Shown: positions 22,187 to 35,249 of the stretch, one piece after another | How positions within the stretch are numbered: position 1 is the stretch's first letter | Layout: each line of letters begins with the position of its first letter | Assembly: GCA_964019135.1 (NCBI GenBank) | Contig: OZ025248.1 | Location: 18,111,574 to 18,175,573, forward strand | Length of the DNA: 64,000 nucleotides | DNA from: Arenicola marina | Taxonomy: Eukaryota; Annelida; Polychaeta; Arenicolidae | Direction: 5' to 3' | Made by a program: the position numbers and the translations under genes | Notes under the pieces: generated by a model | The model's database searches: none | What the model was told of the DNA's origin: nothing | The model's input: only the letters and a program-made list of their open reading frames with translations

Positions 22187-22334
22187 GGCGCATTTGGCGC
22201 CTTATGATTCTCTGCCAATCACAGAGGGCCACCGGGGGTCTTTTTACCCAATGAGAATTTAACTTCTCAAAAGGAGCGCGAAAAAGAATAAAAGAATCTA
22301 CAAACGCGTTCCCGCCACTTTAATGCATTCCTGC

Positions 22335-22490
22335 TACATATATATATGTATGTATTTAGAATTTAGATACATATTGCATATATATATATTTATATTTTAT
22401 ATATATATATATAAAATACATAATTAGTAATTAGGTACAAATATATACATAAAATAATTATATATATATTATATATGCATATATTTATGC
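22335..22490. repeat. AT-rich TATATA low-complexity tract
   Basis: Repeated TATATATA blocks interspersed with TTTAGA, TTTATATTTTATA and ATAAAATA. Confidence 0.85.
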
Positions 22491-25402
22491 TGCTTATATT
22501 CCCAAATCCATACACCGTCCCTTACTGACACTGCACACTTTTCAAATGTGCATGACATATTCAAGTTGATGTTGTAGGTGTCTATGCTACTATTATGGCG
22601 GCCTAGTGTTTTGTATGGACCACCGACAAATCTGGCTTCATTCAGCTTGGCAGGAGCAGCCACTTACGGTACAAGCTCTCTTTACATATATAAATCACAC
22701 CATGCATCATGGCCACGACAAACATATCCTATTACCGTACGCAGGTACTAAAGAATAACGCTAATTACTGCGTACTTAGTTTAGGATTTCTTTCCCTGTA
22801 GAAACGCAAGCATTAGTGGATTGTTTCTGGTGAAGGATCAATTCTTATTGACGATGTCAGCCGGTTTAGATAGCAGAGAGCGTGGTTTTCGCCAGCAGCT
22901 GCGCAGGAGTCTAATTACCACGCTGACCTTGTAGTCTACGTATTTATTGGGGTCCTTATTTGGACAGACCGACAGGGGCAGTCCGTTGACCCTGTGGACA
23001 GACACACTCACCCCCGGACAGTGATGGTGGCTGCTACTTGTCCCTGGTTACCGCTGACTCTTCCCGGGAGAGACTTGAGTTTCGAGTCGACCTCTCATTG
23101 GCAGCTGGGCTTGTTGCGGGGTGAGGAAGGCCCTCTGGGGGTATGTGACCTCTAGGCACCAATAACTACCATGGCTGAGCCCGGAGAGCTTCTACCCGGC
23201 ACAATTAAGGTGGTTACCGCCAGCCGATGTAATTGGTGTCTGCCCGATTTAGCAGGGTGATAAATATGTAGATAACAACCAAACGTTGAAAGATGGAGAA
23301 ACTCTTTGTTTGATAAGTGTTAACAACAAATTATAATCAAAATGCAGTGAAATGCCGTTGTGGCCGGAATAACGCTACCAAGGAAATATTAATTGAGTCC
23401 CCGAAGGAGTTTACAAATAGGCTTTCGACTATGTAATGCCTCTTCTCTTGCAAATCCATTTCTTGCATGATGTATAGTTTACATAATTAACGGACAAGCA
23501 ATGCCGAGAAAAGTGGTGTTTGTGAACCTCGTCTTCGTTGTCCATCGTCATATTAAATAACTTATCGCCATTATGTCACACTGCCATTGTTAGTCAATAG
23601 CATAGGACTTATGGCTATTGCTGAATTTTAATCCTAAAGTCAATATTCTGGAACAAAAACGTAGCGGCTATGTTTAGGTATGCAGGACTTATTTCCCCAA
23701 CCATAAACCCTTGTCATTGTCATGGTGTTACACTGGCAAGGCGTTCACCCTCTGACGTCTGAACGGGCTAGAATTTGCACTTTGTATGGGTGTCATACAT
23801 ACGCCGACTGATATATGAATTACAATGTTAAGAAGAATCAGCGTCTCCTTCGTGACCGCATTACGAGTGACAACATAACGTGATTTGAGTGTTGGCCAAG
23901 CTCCGAAAATAGGTTTGGCTGTCTGTCCCCATCCGTTATTTTCCCATCAAGTACTCTCTTCTTTCTTGATCATGTCATTGGTGCCACATTCCAGCTCATT
24001 TCTGTTATGTGATTTCTTCTCCTTGAAAGATTACTTTCCCAGCAACGACAGCCAGATGGTCCGGGACCACCGTCTGCGAGGCTGTAATGAGGGCCACCGA
24101 GTCTCAATCCGAGAGTCTCGCGGGGGAGGAGGCTATGGATCTGCGAGATCTGTGGGGCGGATGAACACATTCCGTCATCGTTAACGTCCCACTGCAGCCT
24201 ATAACTCCAGTGTTTCCTTGGCTCAATGCGTTCTCACTGATATATATATATCGATGGAACGCTCTCATTTACATCTACCGTATACATCAGCAACTCGTCA
24301 TCCGCATGCATGAGGGGGGGGGCGGCGTACGTTCAGTTCACTCTGCCCCACGCCTCCTGAGGTGGATGCAATCTTAGTGCAAATAATACTTCATTGCAGG
24401 GAGTGACATTCCTCGTAGGGTGGCATTTTGTTGTGTTTTCCCCGAAAAACACAAACAAATCGATTCCCCTTGCACATCGCTGGATCCGCCCCTGCACTTG
24501 ATGTATGAACAATTGAGTAGACAGTTGGAGGTATTTGCTCGCGCATGCCCTTCTGGTCGAGCACGTGGTCGTAGGAGCCGTAACAGCCGCCCAGGCGAGT
24601 CGCTATGACCTTGTGATAGGGCAGTGTTTATATCTACATTTAGGACATGAACATCTACATTTCCGGAATGAAAATGCTAGCCGTTGAAGTATTGATGAGA
24701 ATACCATGGTGCCTTTTCATCAACATTCGTATACGGGCTCTAGTTTGTTTGGCACAGCGTTAGTTGCATGCCTGTTTTGGGCGATGTGATCTTAATTGTG
24801 TGTTTTATGCAGGTTAAGGCAAGAACAATATAGTTGTGTTTTTAATAAGTATTTATCATCAGGGAAAATTTTACTCATGATACAGCAAATAGATTATCTT
24901 TATGGTACAATTTATTGTTAATGTAGGCTACACGTCGTATATTCTACAGATAGTTGCTTAAGTATTGCGATCGTTTCTTGGTCGATATGACTGTAAGGGT
25001 AGCATTTAGTGATTACATTGGTGCCTACGTTAAGCTAACATCAATTAGATTTTCCATTACAACAGCTATATTCAATACAGCTTGATGTCACCCTCAATTT
25101 ACGTAGTCAACACTGTTTGCGGTAAAACATATAAACTAACAAAGGAAAAGATTCTGCTCCATGTTTTATCGTTGGAAATGAATGAAGGCATCGTAGGTAG
25201 GAAGGCTGCAGTCATAAGATGCACTGACGGATTGTGTCACCCAAGCTATGATATTATGCGATGAGTTTCAGAAATTGACGCCTGTTGCATTGCGCACCCT
25301 CTAGCAGGGTCCACTGCTGTCAGGCGTGTCCTGTGTGGAAGAACAACCCAAAGTAGAGGAACTTCGGATCATAGACTGAAAGTTCAAGGTTTGCCAGATG
25401 CG
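22491..25402. other. Intergenic, no gene recognised
   Basis: Single-copy-looking DNA without arrays. A TGGATCCGCCCCTG motif at about 24481-24494 resembles the end of the hAT-like element at 34100-34323 and may be a solitary remnant. Small frames (for example 23885-24184 forward, 25082-25264 forward) show no family features. Confidence 0.4.
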
Positions 25403-25960
25403 TAGCACAGGAACACATGGGGACTGCAGGGAGAGGATGGATGGATAAAGGGTCAGGAAAACTGCAGAGAGAGGATGGATGGATAGAGGAACAGGAGGGC
25501 AGCAGGGAGAGGATGGATGGATAGAGGAATAGGAGGACAGCAGGGAGAGGATGGATGGATAGAGGAACAGGAAGACTGCAGGGAGAAGATGGATGGATAG
25601 AGGAACAGGAGGACAGCAGGGAGAGGATGGATGGATAGAGGAACGGGAAGACTGTAGGGAGAAGATGGATGGATAGAGGAATAGGAGGACAGCAGGCAGA
25701 GGACTGGTGGATAGAGGAACAGGAAGACTGCAGGGAGAAGATGGATGGATAGAGGAACAGGGGGACAGTAGGAAGAGGATGGATGGATAGAGGAACAGGA
25801 TGACTGCAGGGAGAGGATGACTGGATAGAGGAGAAGAAGACTGCTGTAAGGGGATGGATGGATAGAGGAACAGGAAGACTGCAGGAAGAGGATGGGTGGA
25901 TGGAGAAACATGAAGACTGCAGAGAGAGGACGAATGGATAGAGGAACAGGCAGACTGCAA
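25403..25960. repeat. 38-bp minisatellite, unit A (about 15 copies)
   Basis: The unit is GGATGGATAGAGGAACAGGA followed by AGACTGCAGGGAGAAGAT (38 bp). It shares period and core (GAGGAACAGGA...CTGCAGGGRG) with the much larger array at 42632-48310 but carries GATGGATAG in place of GATGGACGG and is more heterogeneous, implying an older or less homogenised state. Confidence 0.93.
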
Positions 25961-28900
25961 TGAGAAGATCGCATACAGGTCCACAGGAAGACTGTAGGGA
26001 TCAGACCGCAGACGCGGTAAATGGAAAAGGGGATCTGAAAAGCTGTATCCACACAGGAGCGTTGGGGGTAGGACGCGCATGGCGAGCAGGAGACGGATCG
26101 ACGGGTATAGATAAATTTAGATGGAGCGGGAGTAACACAACCTGATGGCTTCCTTATTTAGACTGTTCCAGTCGCAGTTACCTCGGGGTGGTCTACCCTG
26201 CCTTACCCTGTTCCACCCTGCCACACCCTCCCGTATCTCGCCCACCACCCTGCCTTAGCCTACCCCGCCCTATCTGTGCCTCAGGTTTATCGACTCCTTG
26301 ACGGATTCTCCACACACGTGTCCGGACTCCAGACCAAAGCAGTGAACGGAATTTGTCCTTCCTCCTTTTCTCGGCATCCCGACATGGCGTGGTGATGGGG
26401 TGGAGGTTGGGCGAAACGGCGTCCTGTGGAGACATGTGGGTGGTAATGGGGTGGAGTTTGGGCTGTTTTCTCATGGTTGCGCTGTGTACCGAGGGAACGT
26501 GTCAGTGTCACGGGGCAACTAGAGACTGGCATCTCCTGCCAAGCCGCCTGCAGTACTCATATCCTCGTTGGGGGACAGTCTTTACGTGGGGAGCATATGC
26601 CAAAGGATACGGCGCAAGTAAAACCCAAATGCCGGTAAATGTGGAATTTATGTGGGTAATAACAGATAGAAGGTGTTTGCGCCGCGCGAAGAATAACAAC
26701 CACACGCCCCCTTAGCCACCCGCCCTCACCAGTCCCACTCGATTCTAGCTAAAGGACATCTGAGCCCGCACCTGTTTTTCCTCTTCATCTTTGTCTGTTG
26801 ACGCCAGTAATCAAGACCAGGGAGGAGTCTCAAGTCCCTGTCGATGTCGCCGTGATGTATCACCGTCGGTTCATATGTCGTGGGACAAGTATGTAATTAA
26901 ACCTCATGTCGCGTCGGCCATCAGCGTTTTACATCTGGGACATTCGTGACGTGATATCCAACACGTGTTTTGCCAGTCGCGGCGGCCGCATGTGGAGGAC
27001 AAGCGGAAGTTGTCCTGGCTGGCCTCGTACCGACATTGGTCTCTTGTGTATGATTATTATATGTCGGGGCGGCCGGAATTTATGATAGGACACACAGACA
27101 GATCATAGTACCGTGAGACAAGTCATTTCATCTCAACATGTGTGTTTGCAAGGATTGGAAAAGTAAACGTTTTGCCGTAAACGTATTGTCGTCATGGCAA
27201 CGATCATCCTGTTGACAAATTGAGCAAATCAACAGCTCGTTTCGCATATGTTTTTGGCAATTGCAAATGTGTTTAATAAGGCATAGTTTTTGTTTATTTA
27301 TCCAGGCTGACAGATTCATCAATAATCAGAATAATGATAATAATCAGAATCGGCCTCGCGCCATCAACAGTAGTTCCCTCGATTACCGCCAACAGTAATG
27401 GCGCCACACGTCTCGCAGAGTGCCAAGTACCACCAGATAGCGTGACACCTTCACCTGAATCCACTTATACCTCTGCGATCATCATTCAAGCTGCCATAAC
27501 GAGGAGGGCCGGGGCAGGACCACAGTATCTCAATTATCACCGGACCAAGTCGCGTGGACTGCGTGCGTGATTTCACGCGACTACTAACGAGAATTATGGT
27601 TTTAATGGTTCTCGCCGATTAATGTTTATATCCGGCGTTCCAGACAACTAAGTCTTCGAGTGCGGTTCCCAATAGCACACGCGGCAGCAAGACGGATTCT
27701 GGAAGGATAAGGCACCGTGAGCAGGCTTAATGACTACATTATGTTTCAAGGGAGCGCTTTGCAAGCCACCTACATGAGTCTTAGTTAGCATTCTTGGGCA
27801 AGTGACTGTATAAGATCCTTGTAAATAATGTTCTGAGTGGTACTGATACTTATATGTTCTCGCACATTTCTTGATTTCCTTCTTGTGGGCGACATTCGAT
27901 TTCCCACCCTTATCCGGTCGGTCGGCTGTCCGATGACCTCACACAGCCGCAAACTAGTGGCGCGTTAATGACAAACCGTCATAGAAGATGATTAATTAGA
28001 GGGCGCTGGAACGCGTGTTTATATTTCAGGAGTTTACAATTTGATATATGAATCCAAGCGTGTTTTATGTACGGCATATCCTACGCGATGCTTAGCTGTA
28101 ACGGAAATAACAGAATTGTAATTAGTCACTAATAGCCGACGGAAGAAGGGTGGCTGGCGCTAGTCGGGTTTCTTTAAAAGCAGAGCAACATTATCCGAAT
28201 CTGATCATGAAAAGGATAAGCATATTATTTGCATTTTGTTGGTGAAGCCTTTGTAATCACATGACCCGTGGGTGCCAGTCGTACAACCCGCCATAGGAAG
28301 TAAAGTACCAGCATAGCCCAACGATATTATAAAGATACGTCTATTTGGAATTAAATATATTGTTGGAATTTCAGAGGAATTAAACTGCGTGATTGGTCAG
28401 AATGTTAATCATTGAATGTATTATCAGGTGTTCATTCTATTTGGTCAGAAGTATTACTTCTGCATCGCACACGAAACACTCTAAACAACGGTTGTGGGAT
28501 GAATTCTGGTTAGCCAACGGTGGAAATGACCAGCGCGATGTGTGTCCTGAACATATACCATAGCCATATCAAACGCTAAACAATGTAAGCCATGTTCTGA
28601 TATCGACACCATGGTGTTTATCCAAGTATGCGTCAGAGCGAAAGCTCCTGGGGTTCAGCCAAAGCAAAACTAGAAGATCGACAAGAGGGAAGGAAAGATG
28701 GATGGCCCTTTTAGCATAGAATTTAATCCCACACGCACCGTAACCGTAATATTGTCGAATTTTTATGAATATCCTTATTGATAACCGTGCAACATCCTTC
28801 TGTGTCCGTTGTTGTCCATATCGAACGTGAGATCATGGCGGAGAGACGGCCTTTATGTGTGTTTTACGATGCTCAATCCGTTTCCACTCCGGCATTCACG

Positions 28901-30156
28901 CCAAGTAAGGCTGAAAGACGAGACGATGACGTCCCAATGACAGGCCACGTGACACGTTCTGATGGATCATCTACCCGGCACGTGTGAAATTGGTTCCTTG
29001 TCAATAGCTGGTTCTCTTTCGGCGCAAGGAAACAAAACGCCTAAGGTATGTTTTTGTTTGTTGCTAATCTCTCATTTCCTTCAAGTTTATACCACGTTCC
29101 ATCATTCAGGTTTTTTTTGCGTGAAATGCAGGTGACAATGCCTCAAGCCTCCTGGCGAGTCAGTCTACCTTCAGTGGACGTTCCTTCCAAAGGACTGACG
29201 GCCCCCTTGCTCCGCTCCGCGTCTTTTGTATTGTGACAAATATTTATATCGTCGGAGGGGCGAGAGATAACATCTGTGATGGGGCGAACACGAAGAAATA
29301 ACGACTGCCAGTAAACCTAGACCAGGATGGCCGACAAGGGGTGAAAAACTTTTCACGTTTCATTCGTCGTGGAACAGGTAATTATTTTACCGCCAGTTGC
29401 CAGGCTATAGCAGACGCCCGGGACGTGTCTTAACCGGCTGGCTGGACCTGACACAAGAACATCTCCAGTCACATTGGGGCACTAACATCACGTTGACAGT
29501 ACCATGGTCGCTTCAACTCTGCTAGAGACCTCTACAATCGCTTTAAGGGCGCCTTACTGAGCATCATACTATCATCGTCAGTTGCTACTTGGCCGCCATT
29601 TTTTTCTTTCATACTTTTAATATAATTATCATAGGGTGAGGAAGAAAAACAGGTTTGAGTTTTTCGGAATATGTGTGAGACGGCATAAGTAATCGTTGCT
29701 GGATGTAGTAGGACTGCAAATACTCATTGGCTGTTCATGGTAAATTAACATGTAAGATAATGCATTAATATTTGAAGGAGAGAGAATCCACCAGGGCGGG
29801 CAGATAAATGCATTACCTTACCTGTTAATTTACCTTGAATAGCATCCAGCTACGATTACGGTAAGGATAATGACCATGTCGCAGTACATTCTTGAACAAG
29901 AATGTACGAGGCGCAAGCTGAGTACATATCTTTTCCAGAATGAACTGTTACACAGGTATTCTCTAACTTTAAGAGTTTCGTGGGATTCACGAGAAAAAAA
30001 AATTCTAGTGTGATTAAGGGATATAAGAAAATGGACGCATGTATTTTGCATTCGAATTATATATGATCTCAAATTCTGTTTCTGAATTCAAGCTTCCAGT
30101 TCATGATTCATTATGGTTGTGACTTGTTTCAGAGAAGCTCACTTATTGCTCATTAT
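25961..30156. repeat. Macrosatellite flank I, unit A
   Basis: Non-arrayed part of the unit, aligned with 48311-52765 in unit B and, for its first half, 61851-64000 in unit C. It contains the segment called R1 here (about 28690-29150), also found inverted at 54690-57155, and a hairpin MITE at 29689-29859. The only extended frames are short and are not preserved in frame between units. Confidence 0.75.
29689..29859. mobile_element. Palindromic MITE-like element
   Basis: The left arm starts GTAATCGTTGCTGGATG and runs to AAGATAATGCATTA. The reverse complement of the right arm starts GTAATCGTAGCTGGATG and ends GGTAATGCATTT, matching except for about 25 bases missing from the right arm. Partial copies of the left arm occur at about 31693-31770, 52138-52195 and 53049-53120, so this is a dispersed family. 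Confidence 0.65.
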
Positions 30157-31399
30157 GACGGACATCTTCGATTTCAGGAATCTATCACTTTGTCCGTTTG
30201 TCCGTGTGCGTGTATCTGTTCGCGCTCTGCAGGTCGCAAATCGCAACAGATCGTTCTGTAACTTTACCCACCGATAGGTATCCGACATGGCTCGGTCAAG
30301 TTTGTTAGCGAGGTATGTAGGTCAAAGTCACAGGAATTTTTTGTTTGTTCCTTAACCATTGGGAGGGCCAATAATTGAAATACAGGTCACTGTACAGACA
30401 GTTTTGGAGCTAGCGCTTTGGAAAAAAAATACACATATGGTCCTCTGGCGTTTCTCGCCCTGTGCCAATTTACATCGAAATCGATTAATAAGTTTGGTCG
30501 CTAAAAGATATTTTAACTTGAGAAAGAAACTTTAACATGGGACTCTATCAGGCTACATATTTGAGCAATAAGCTCTACTCCTCGTGAGCAATAAGCCGTA
30601 CCGCCTTTCAGGGTGGAGTATCGCTCAACGCTGCGTGTGTGCGTGAGCACTGACAGGGAGGGAAGAGAGCAGTGTGGCGTTGGGTTCTGTCCATCTCTGC
30701 GTGTCTCCAGGATCTGAGAGGTCAGTCTGAATATGAGGGGTCAATCTGGATCTGAGAGGTCAAATCTGGATCTGAGAGGTCAAATCTGGATCTGGAAGGT
30801 CAAATCTGGATCTGAGAGGAAAATCTGGATCTAAGGGGTCGATCTGTCTCTGAGAGGTCAAATCTTGATCTGAATGGTCAAATCTGGATCTGAATGGTCA
30901 ATCTGGATAGGAGAGGTCAAATGTGGATCTGAATGGTCAAATCTGGATCTGAATGGTCAATCTGGATATGATAGGTCAAATCTGAATCTAAGGGTTCACA
31001 TCTGGATCTGGGATGTCAAATATGGATCGAAGGGGCCAAATCTGGATCTAAGGGGTTAATCTGAATCTGAGAGGTCAAATCTGGATCTCAGGGGTCAAAT
31101 GTGGATCTGGGATGTCAAATCTGGATTGAAGGGGCCAAATCTGGACCTAAGGGGTCAATCTGGATCTGAGAGGTCAAATCTGGATCTGAGAGGTCAAGTT
31201 TGGATCTGGGATGTCAAATCTGGATCTTAGGGATCCAATCTGGATCCGGAGGGTCAATCTGGATTCGAGATGTCAAATCTGGATCTAAGGATCCAAATCT
31301 AGATCCGATGGGTCAATCCCGGCTGCGTGTGTGTGTCTCCGCAGGTCGCGAATATACCATTTCCGTCATCATCCTTCACCCTGTGGGTGACGGTGTCTA
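30157..31399. other. Segment private to unit A (about 1.24 kb)
   Basis: At the matching point in unit B (about 52762), GCTCATAATTGGCATT is continuous, whereas in unit A these two sides are separated by this segment. It starts near TATGACGGACATC and ends near TAGGGATT. It carries a 20-bp array and no recognised gene. It is either an insertion in A or a deletion in B. Confidence 0.65.
30708..31318. repeat. 20-bp minisatellite (ATCTGGATCTGAGAGGTCAA), about 31 copies
   Basis: Imperfect units of 19-21 bp alternate GGTCAAATCTGGATCTGA and GGTCAATCTGGATCTAAG subtypes. The array is flanked on both sides by GTGTCTCC-containing sequence (about 30699 and 31330). Confidence 0.92.
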
Positions 31400-32345
31400 G
31401 GGATTGGCATTCACTGCGATTGTCGATTTTGTAACAGAAATAAGATTGTTCAACAGGAAAATAGTTTGGTCTCTTTGAGTCAATTGCAATTCATCAGCTC
31501 GCTAAAACAGTACATTCTTGAAAATAATATACAATTTTAGCAATAGGATGATGTCATAACAGTACTTTAATTATGGCGAGTACGCAAAGTAATGCACTTG
31601 ATGGGCGGCAGCCGTCTCGCACATATTCGGAAAAACTCAAAAACGGCAGTCGCTCATCAAACGCATTACTCTGCGTACTCCCCATAAGTAATCTTGACTG
31701 GATGTAGTAGGACTGCAAATACTCATTGGCTGCTCATGGTAAATTAACATGTATGATAATGCATTTATTTGCCCGCAAAATATAAAGCGTTTTTCAGTTT
31801 TTCGGAATATGTGTGAGACGGCAGTCGTCCATCAAACGATCACGATCAATAAATAGTAATCGCTAAGTGGCGGCACCGTGATCCCTTGTACTACGTTAAA
31901 TATGAGCTACGACCGTCTGTTATCATATGTTTAATTATAGTGGCACACCCGAGGGAATTCTGGGATTTTGCCACTCCGAGTGTACCACATCCCATCCCAT
32001 CAGCCCGTCCCACAGATCATTAACCACAGGTTTACCGTCTATTCGTCGATTCCTTTCTTATGTGATTTCTCGTTTTTTCCGCCATTTTTCCCGCAGATCG
32101 TCTGCTCGATGAACCCAAACAGACATATGCGACGCACGTTTCTCCAGGGACATAAAATACCGGAAGCGAATGGCACAAATCTTGGCAGACATTCGGCCTC
32201 CGTATTGTACAAGCGCCAAGCCGGAAAGGCGGCCGACTTTACGTCACTACAGGTGGAGGGAGCCCTTCCCCTGCTCCCGACCCCCGTCGTCTCCAGATCC
32301 ATTTACCCCTTAAATAGTAAACAGTTTCTGTCCAAATATCAGTGC
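31400..32345. repeat. Macrosatellite flank II, unit A
   Basis: Aligned with 52766-53611 in unit B. Open frames occur on both strands over 32039-32381 and their counterparts at 53302-53674. Comparing the two, I count roughly 11 replacement and 4 silent changes in the forward frame, so I see no evidence of coding constraint. Confidence 0.7.
31571..31687. mobile_element. Hairpin MITE-like element, unit A copy
   Basis: The left arm from 31571 (TTATGGCGAGTACGCAAAGT...) matches the reverse complement of the right arm ending at 31687 over about 37 bases with a few mismatches. The centre holds GGCAGCCGTCTCGCACATAT. Related central fragments in inverse orientation lie at about 29655-29685 and 31797-31840. 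Confidence 0.7.
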
Positions 32346-33699
32346 GGGGACAAAGATGAAAGGGTGAAGGTGGGGGCTTGAACCAGCAGCCAGTTGGTCT
32401 GCACTTGATTCTCCCCTTGTACCACGGCGGCTCCCACATGTCGCATGTCGCAGGACACGACACTCCAAGGGTTCTACCTTTTTCCTCCCCGCGTTAAGGG
32501 CTGATGGTCCCCATGCTACTGGTCCCACAGATGGACCACATGTTACTGGTCCATCAGACGATCTACATGTCACTGGTCCGTGAGATGGCCCGCGTGTTAC
32601 TGGTCCATCAGATGGTCCTCATGTTACTGACCCATCAGATGGTTCACATGTTACTGGTCCGTGAGATGGTCCACATGTTACTGGTCCATCAGACGGTTAG
32701 CATGTTACTAGTCCATCAGATAGCCCGCGTGTTACTGGTCCATCAGATGGTCCTCATGTTACTGGTTCATCAGATGGTCTGAATGTTACTGATCTAACAG
32801 ATGGTCTACATGTTACTGACCCATCAGATGGTTCACATGTTACTGGTCCGTGAGATGGTCCACATGTTACTGGTCCATCAGACGGTCCACATGTTACTGG
32901 TCCATCAGATGGCCCGCGTGTTACTGGTCCATCAGATGGTCCTCATGTTACTGGTCCGTCAGATGGTCCGAATTTTACTGGTCTAACAGATGGTCTACAT
33001 GTTACTGGCCAATCAGATGGTTCACATGTTACTGGTCCATCAGATTGTCCACATGTTACTGGTCTATGGAGCCACGTCGAGCAGTCCTCACCGGCCTGCA
33101 TGGGTCTGAATACCGCTCGTTGTAATGTCTATATCGTAGGTCGTTTATGTTTTAACTGTCAGCAAAGAAATGATTCATTTCCCTGTTCAGAAAAACAGCA
33201 TTGGTCAGGATATTGAGTTTAAGACTGACATACTCAGCTTGCACAATGGAATAGTTAAATCTTAGAGCAATATCCGATCTTATTGGCATATACACGCAAG
33301 ATTGTAAGAACCATTGACGCCGTTGGTGTGTTGCTTCCGTGGGTCGAGAGTCTGCCGCCGGGAGAAGCAACTGGCTTCAAGCGACAGCGAACGACGGGGG
33401 AGATGAAGTCCTAAGGTCATGGCAAAACCACGTGATAATACGGAGGACAATTTACTGCCCCAAAACTACGGCGCCGGCCAAAGAGTCCCTTCTGAACCAC
33501 GTGGTGTGGTCATACTCCTCCCCTCGCGACCAAGGTCAAACATACGGCGACCTCTACGCCGGAATTATAGTAGGTCATTCATTTATCTTGTCAACTGGAG
33601 TTACAATAGCGGCAAATTTGGCGGTGTGCTGTGTGCCCTAAGTAAGGGCGGCTTTTATTTCCGTCTCTGTATAGTCATCTCGCAAGCTGCGTCTCTCAC
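32346..33699. repeat. Macrosatellite flank III with 27-bp array, unit A
   Basis: Aligned with 58668-59733 in unit B: both begin near TTGGTCTGCACTTGATTCTC, carry a 27-bp array and continue through AGCAACTGGCTTCAAG and the TTTATTTCCGTCTCT region. Confidence 0.75.
32505..33065. repeat. 27-bp minisatellite, unit A (about 21 copies)
   Basis: The unit CATGTTACTGGTCCATCAGA followed by TGGTCCA is 27 bp, equal to nine codons, so a forward frame stays open as a nine-residue repeat. Variants alternate CCACATG, CCTCATG and CCCGCGTG. Unit B has only five copies. Confidence 0.94.
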
Positions 33700-34099
33700 G
33701 CTTCAATTCTTTCACGCCGGGTCTCCCACCTTTCTTTCTAACCCTCTTTGCCTCATTTCTATTCGCTACTTCGATTCTGCCACTCCGAATCGTCGAATTT
33801 TACTCGTATTCTCCGCATCGACTGTTATCAAGATCGCAGCTCTTCGCCGAAGGCAAAATATGTAATAGCTGAGCATAATATTTTACTCAGAGGACTACAC
33901 ATTGCGATGACATTAAGCGTGTGGAGACGACACCGATATATATAACACCGCCTAGGTCATCCATGGACCAGAACATGCATCTATATAGGCACAGGTGGCG
34001 ACTGGTCGTTGAAGTTGGGTGAGGTCAGGGTGGGTGCGATGTCCGGGTGGGTGAGGTGGGTTCGATGTTCAAAATCTGGCGCCTATCTGGCCCACCAAC

Positions 34100-34323
34100 C
34101 AAGGGCGGATCCAAGAGGGAGGTCCAGCCGGTCCGCCTCCCCCCGAATTCCGTTTTTCAATGCAAAATATAGGTCATCTGAGGCGTGGATCCCCCGCGGT
34201 TTTCAGTGACCCCTCCCCCCCCCCCCCCACCCTGCCCCCACCCCTGGTCGTCAAAAAATGGTGGATTCCCCGTCGCAAGTTTGAACTCCCCATCCCGTTT
34301 TTGAATCCCTGAATCCGCCCCTG
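34100..34323. mobile_element. hAT-like MITE (probable)
   Basis: The left end CAAGGGCGGATCCAAGAGGG and the right end, whose reverse complement begins CAGGGGCGGATTCAGGGA, form an imperfect inverted repeat of about 15-18 bp of the CAGGGGCGGAT type, widespread in animal hAT elements. A C-run (about 34207-34221) lies inside. An 8-bp target duplication is not clear. Confidence 0.55.
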
Positions 34324-34697
34324 TCAACCGACTACACGACCAGTATCTACCCGTAACATATACAATTGTACATCCACAACTACATGGTTCGTTCTGTCCC
34401 ACCTGATGTTTTGCCCATCGAGAAAAAGGTTAATTCTTCCTGACATCTAGAAGTTTTAAACTTCCCCGACATGGTTCATCTCGTCACGATTCCGCCGAAA
34501 AGGCAGGTCAGGACATCGGACATCGGACATCGGAGTCGGGAGCGAGTGGAGCCCACGTGACTACAGCGGAAGTGGGAAGGCCGATGGGGCCGCGGCTCAC
34601 TTCCAGTCGGCGGCTGATTAAATCCGCGATGTACTCTTTACACCGCTCATACTAATACTCATAGTATGATTCATAGAATGAGCGTTAGATAACGGCT

Positions 34698-35001
34698 TTA
34701 ATAATGGGACGGGTTCTGTTTTTTATCGCCAAATAAACAACCGGAAACGAATGAACTTTTGTCTTCGGTCTTCATATTCGTATCATTCGCCTCTCGTATT
34801 AACCATTTCACATACTTCTCCACCCCAACAGTATCCAACAGAATGTAGCAGACCTTGATGCTCCTTATCCATTCTTGTCCCACTCACGCCCCTGTAACTG
34901 GCGCTATTGTTATAATACCCCGACATCAGAGCGTCCACATTGCTACCCAGCTCCCGTAGGAAGTCACCCATGCGTCTCCGCTTACTATAAGCCGAAGCCA
35001 T
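34698..35001 (-). pseudogene. Possible decayed coding fragment, unrecognised
   Basis: Two overlapping minus-strand frames (34783-35001 and 34698-34883) encode ordinary-looking protein composition, with segments such as MGDFLRELGSNVDALMSG and VGVEKYVKWLIREAND, unlike the compositional frames around them. They overlap in different phases, as expected from one reading frame broken by a frameshift. I recognise no family. It lies wholly inside the insertion private to unit A and could be captured or degenerate exon sequence, or chance. Confidence 0.25.
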
Positions 35002-35249
35002 CCCGCTGGGTTCAGCTACCGGGAGACACTAAAAACACTCCCCCTGTGTGGCATCTCATCTCGTCATTCTCAGGGTATGAGCCAGTAAGGACCGTGGTGT
35101 GTGTCAAGACGGGGAGGGGGGGGGGATATGACAAGTTAACCCTGCGTTACGGACGCTTGGACGGCAGGATGGTGGCCTCCATGGGGAAGCAACGACACTT
35201 GTTTGCCGATATGGTGGTGACCAGTTTGTCGCACTTACAAGGCTCTCAC

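Larger units (their letters stand above)
33700..35242. mobile_element. Private 1.54-kb insertion in unit A flanked by CTCTCAC
   Basis: CTCTCAC occurs at 33693-33699 and again at 35243-35249, whereas unit B has it once at the corresponding point (59727-59733). This is the pattern of an insertion with a 7-bp (perhaps 8-bp) target duplication. The ends lack obvious inverted repeats, so the class is unknown. It contains a hAT-like MITE (34100-34323) and minus-strand frames at 34698-35001. Confidence 0.55.

Noticed and set aside
32109-32381. ATG frame conserved between unit A and unit B (53378-53674)
   Set aside because: Over the alignable part I count about 11 replacement against 4 silent changes, the reverse strand is equally open, and the ends differ. 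This fits shared ancestry of the duplicated DNA, not coding constraint.
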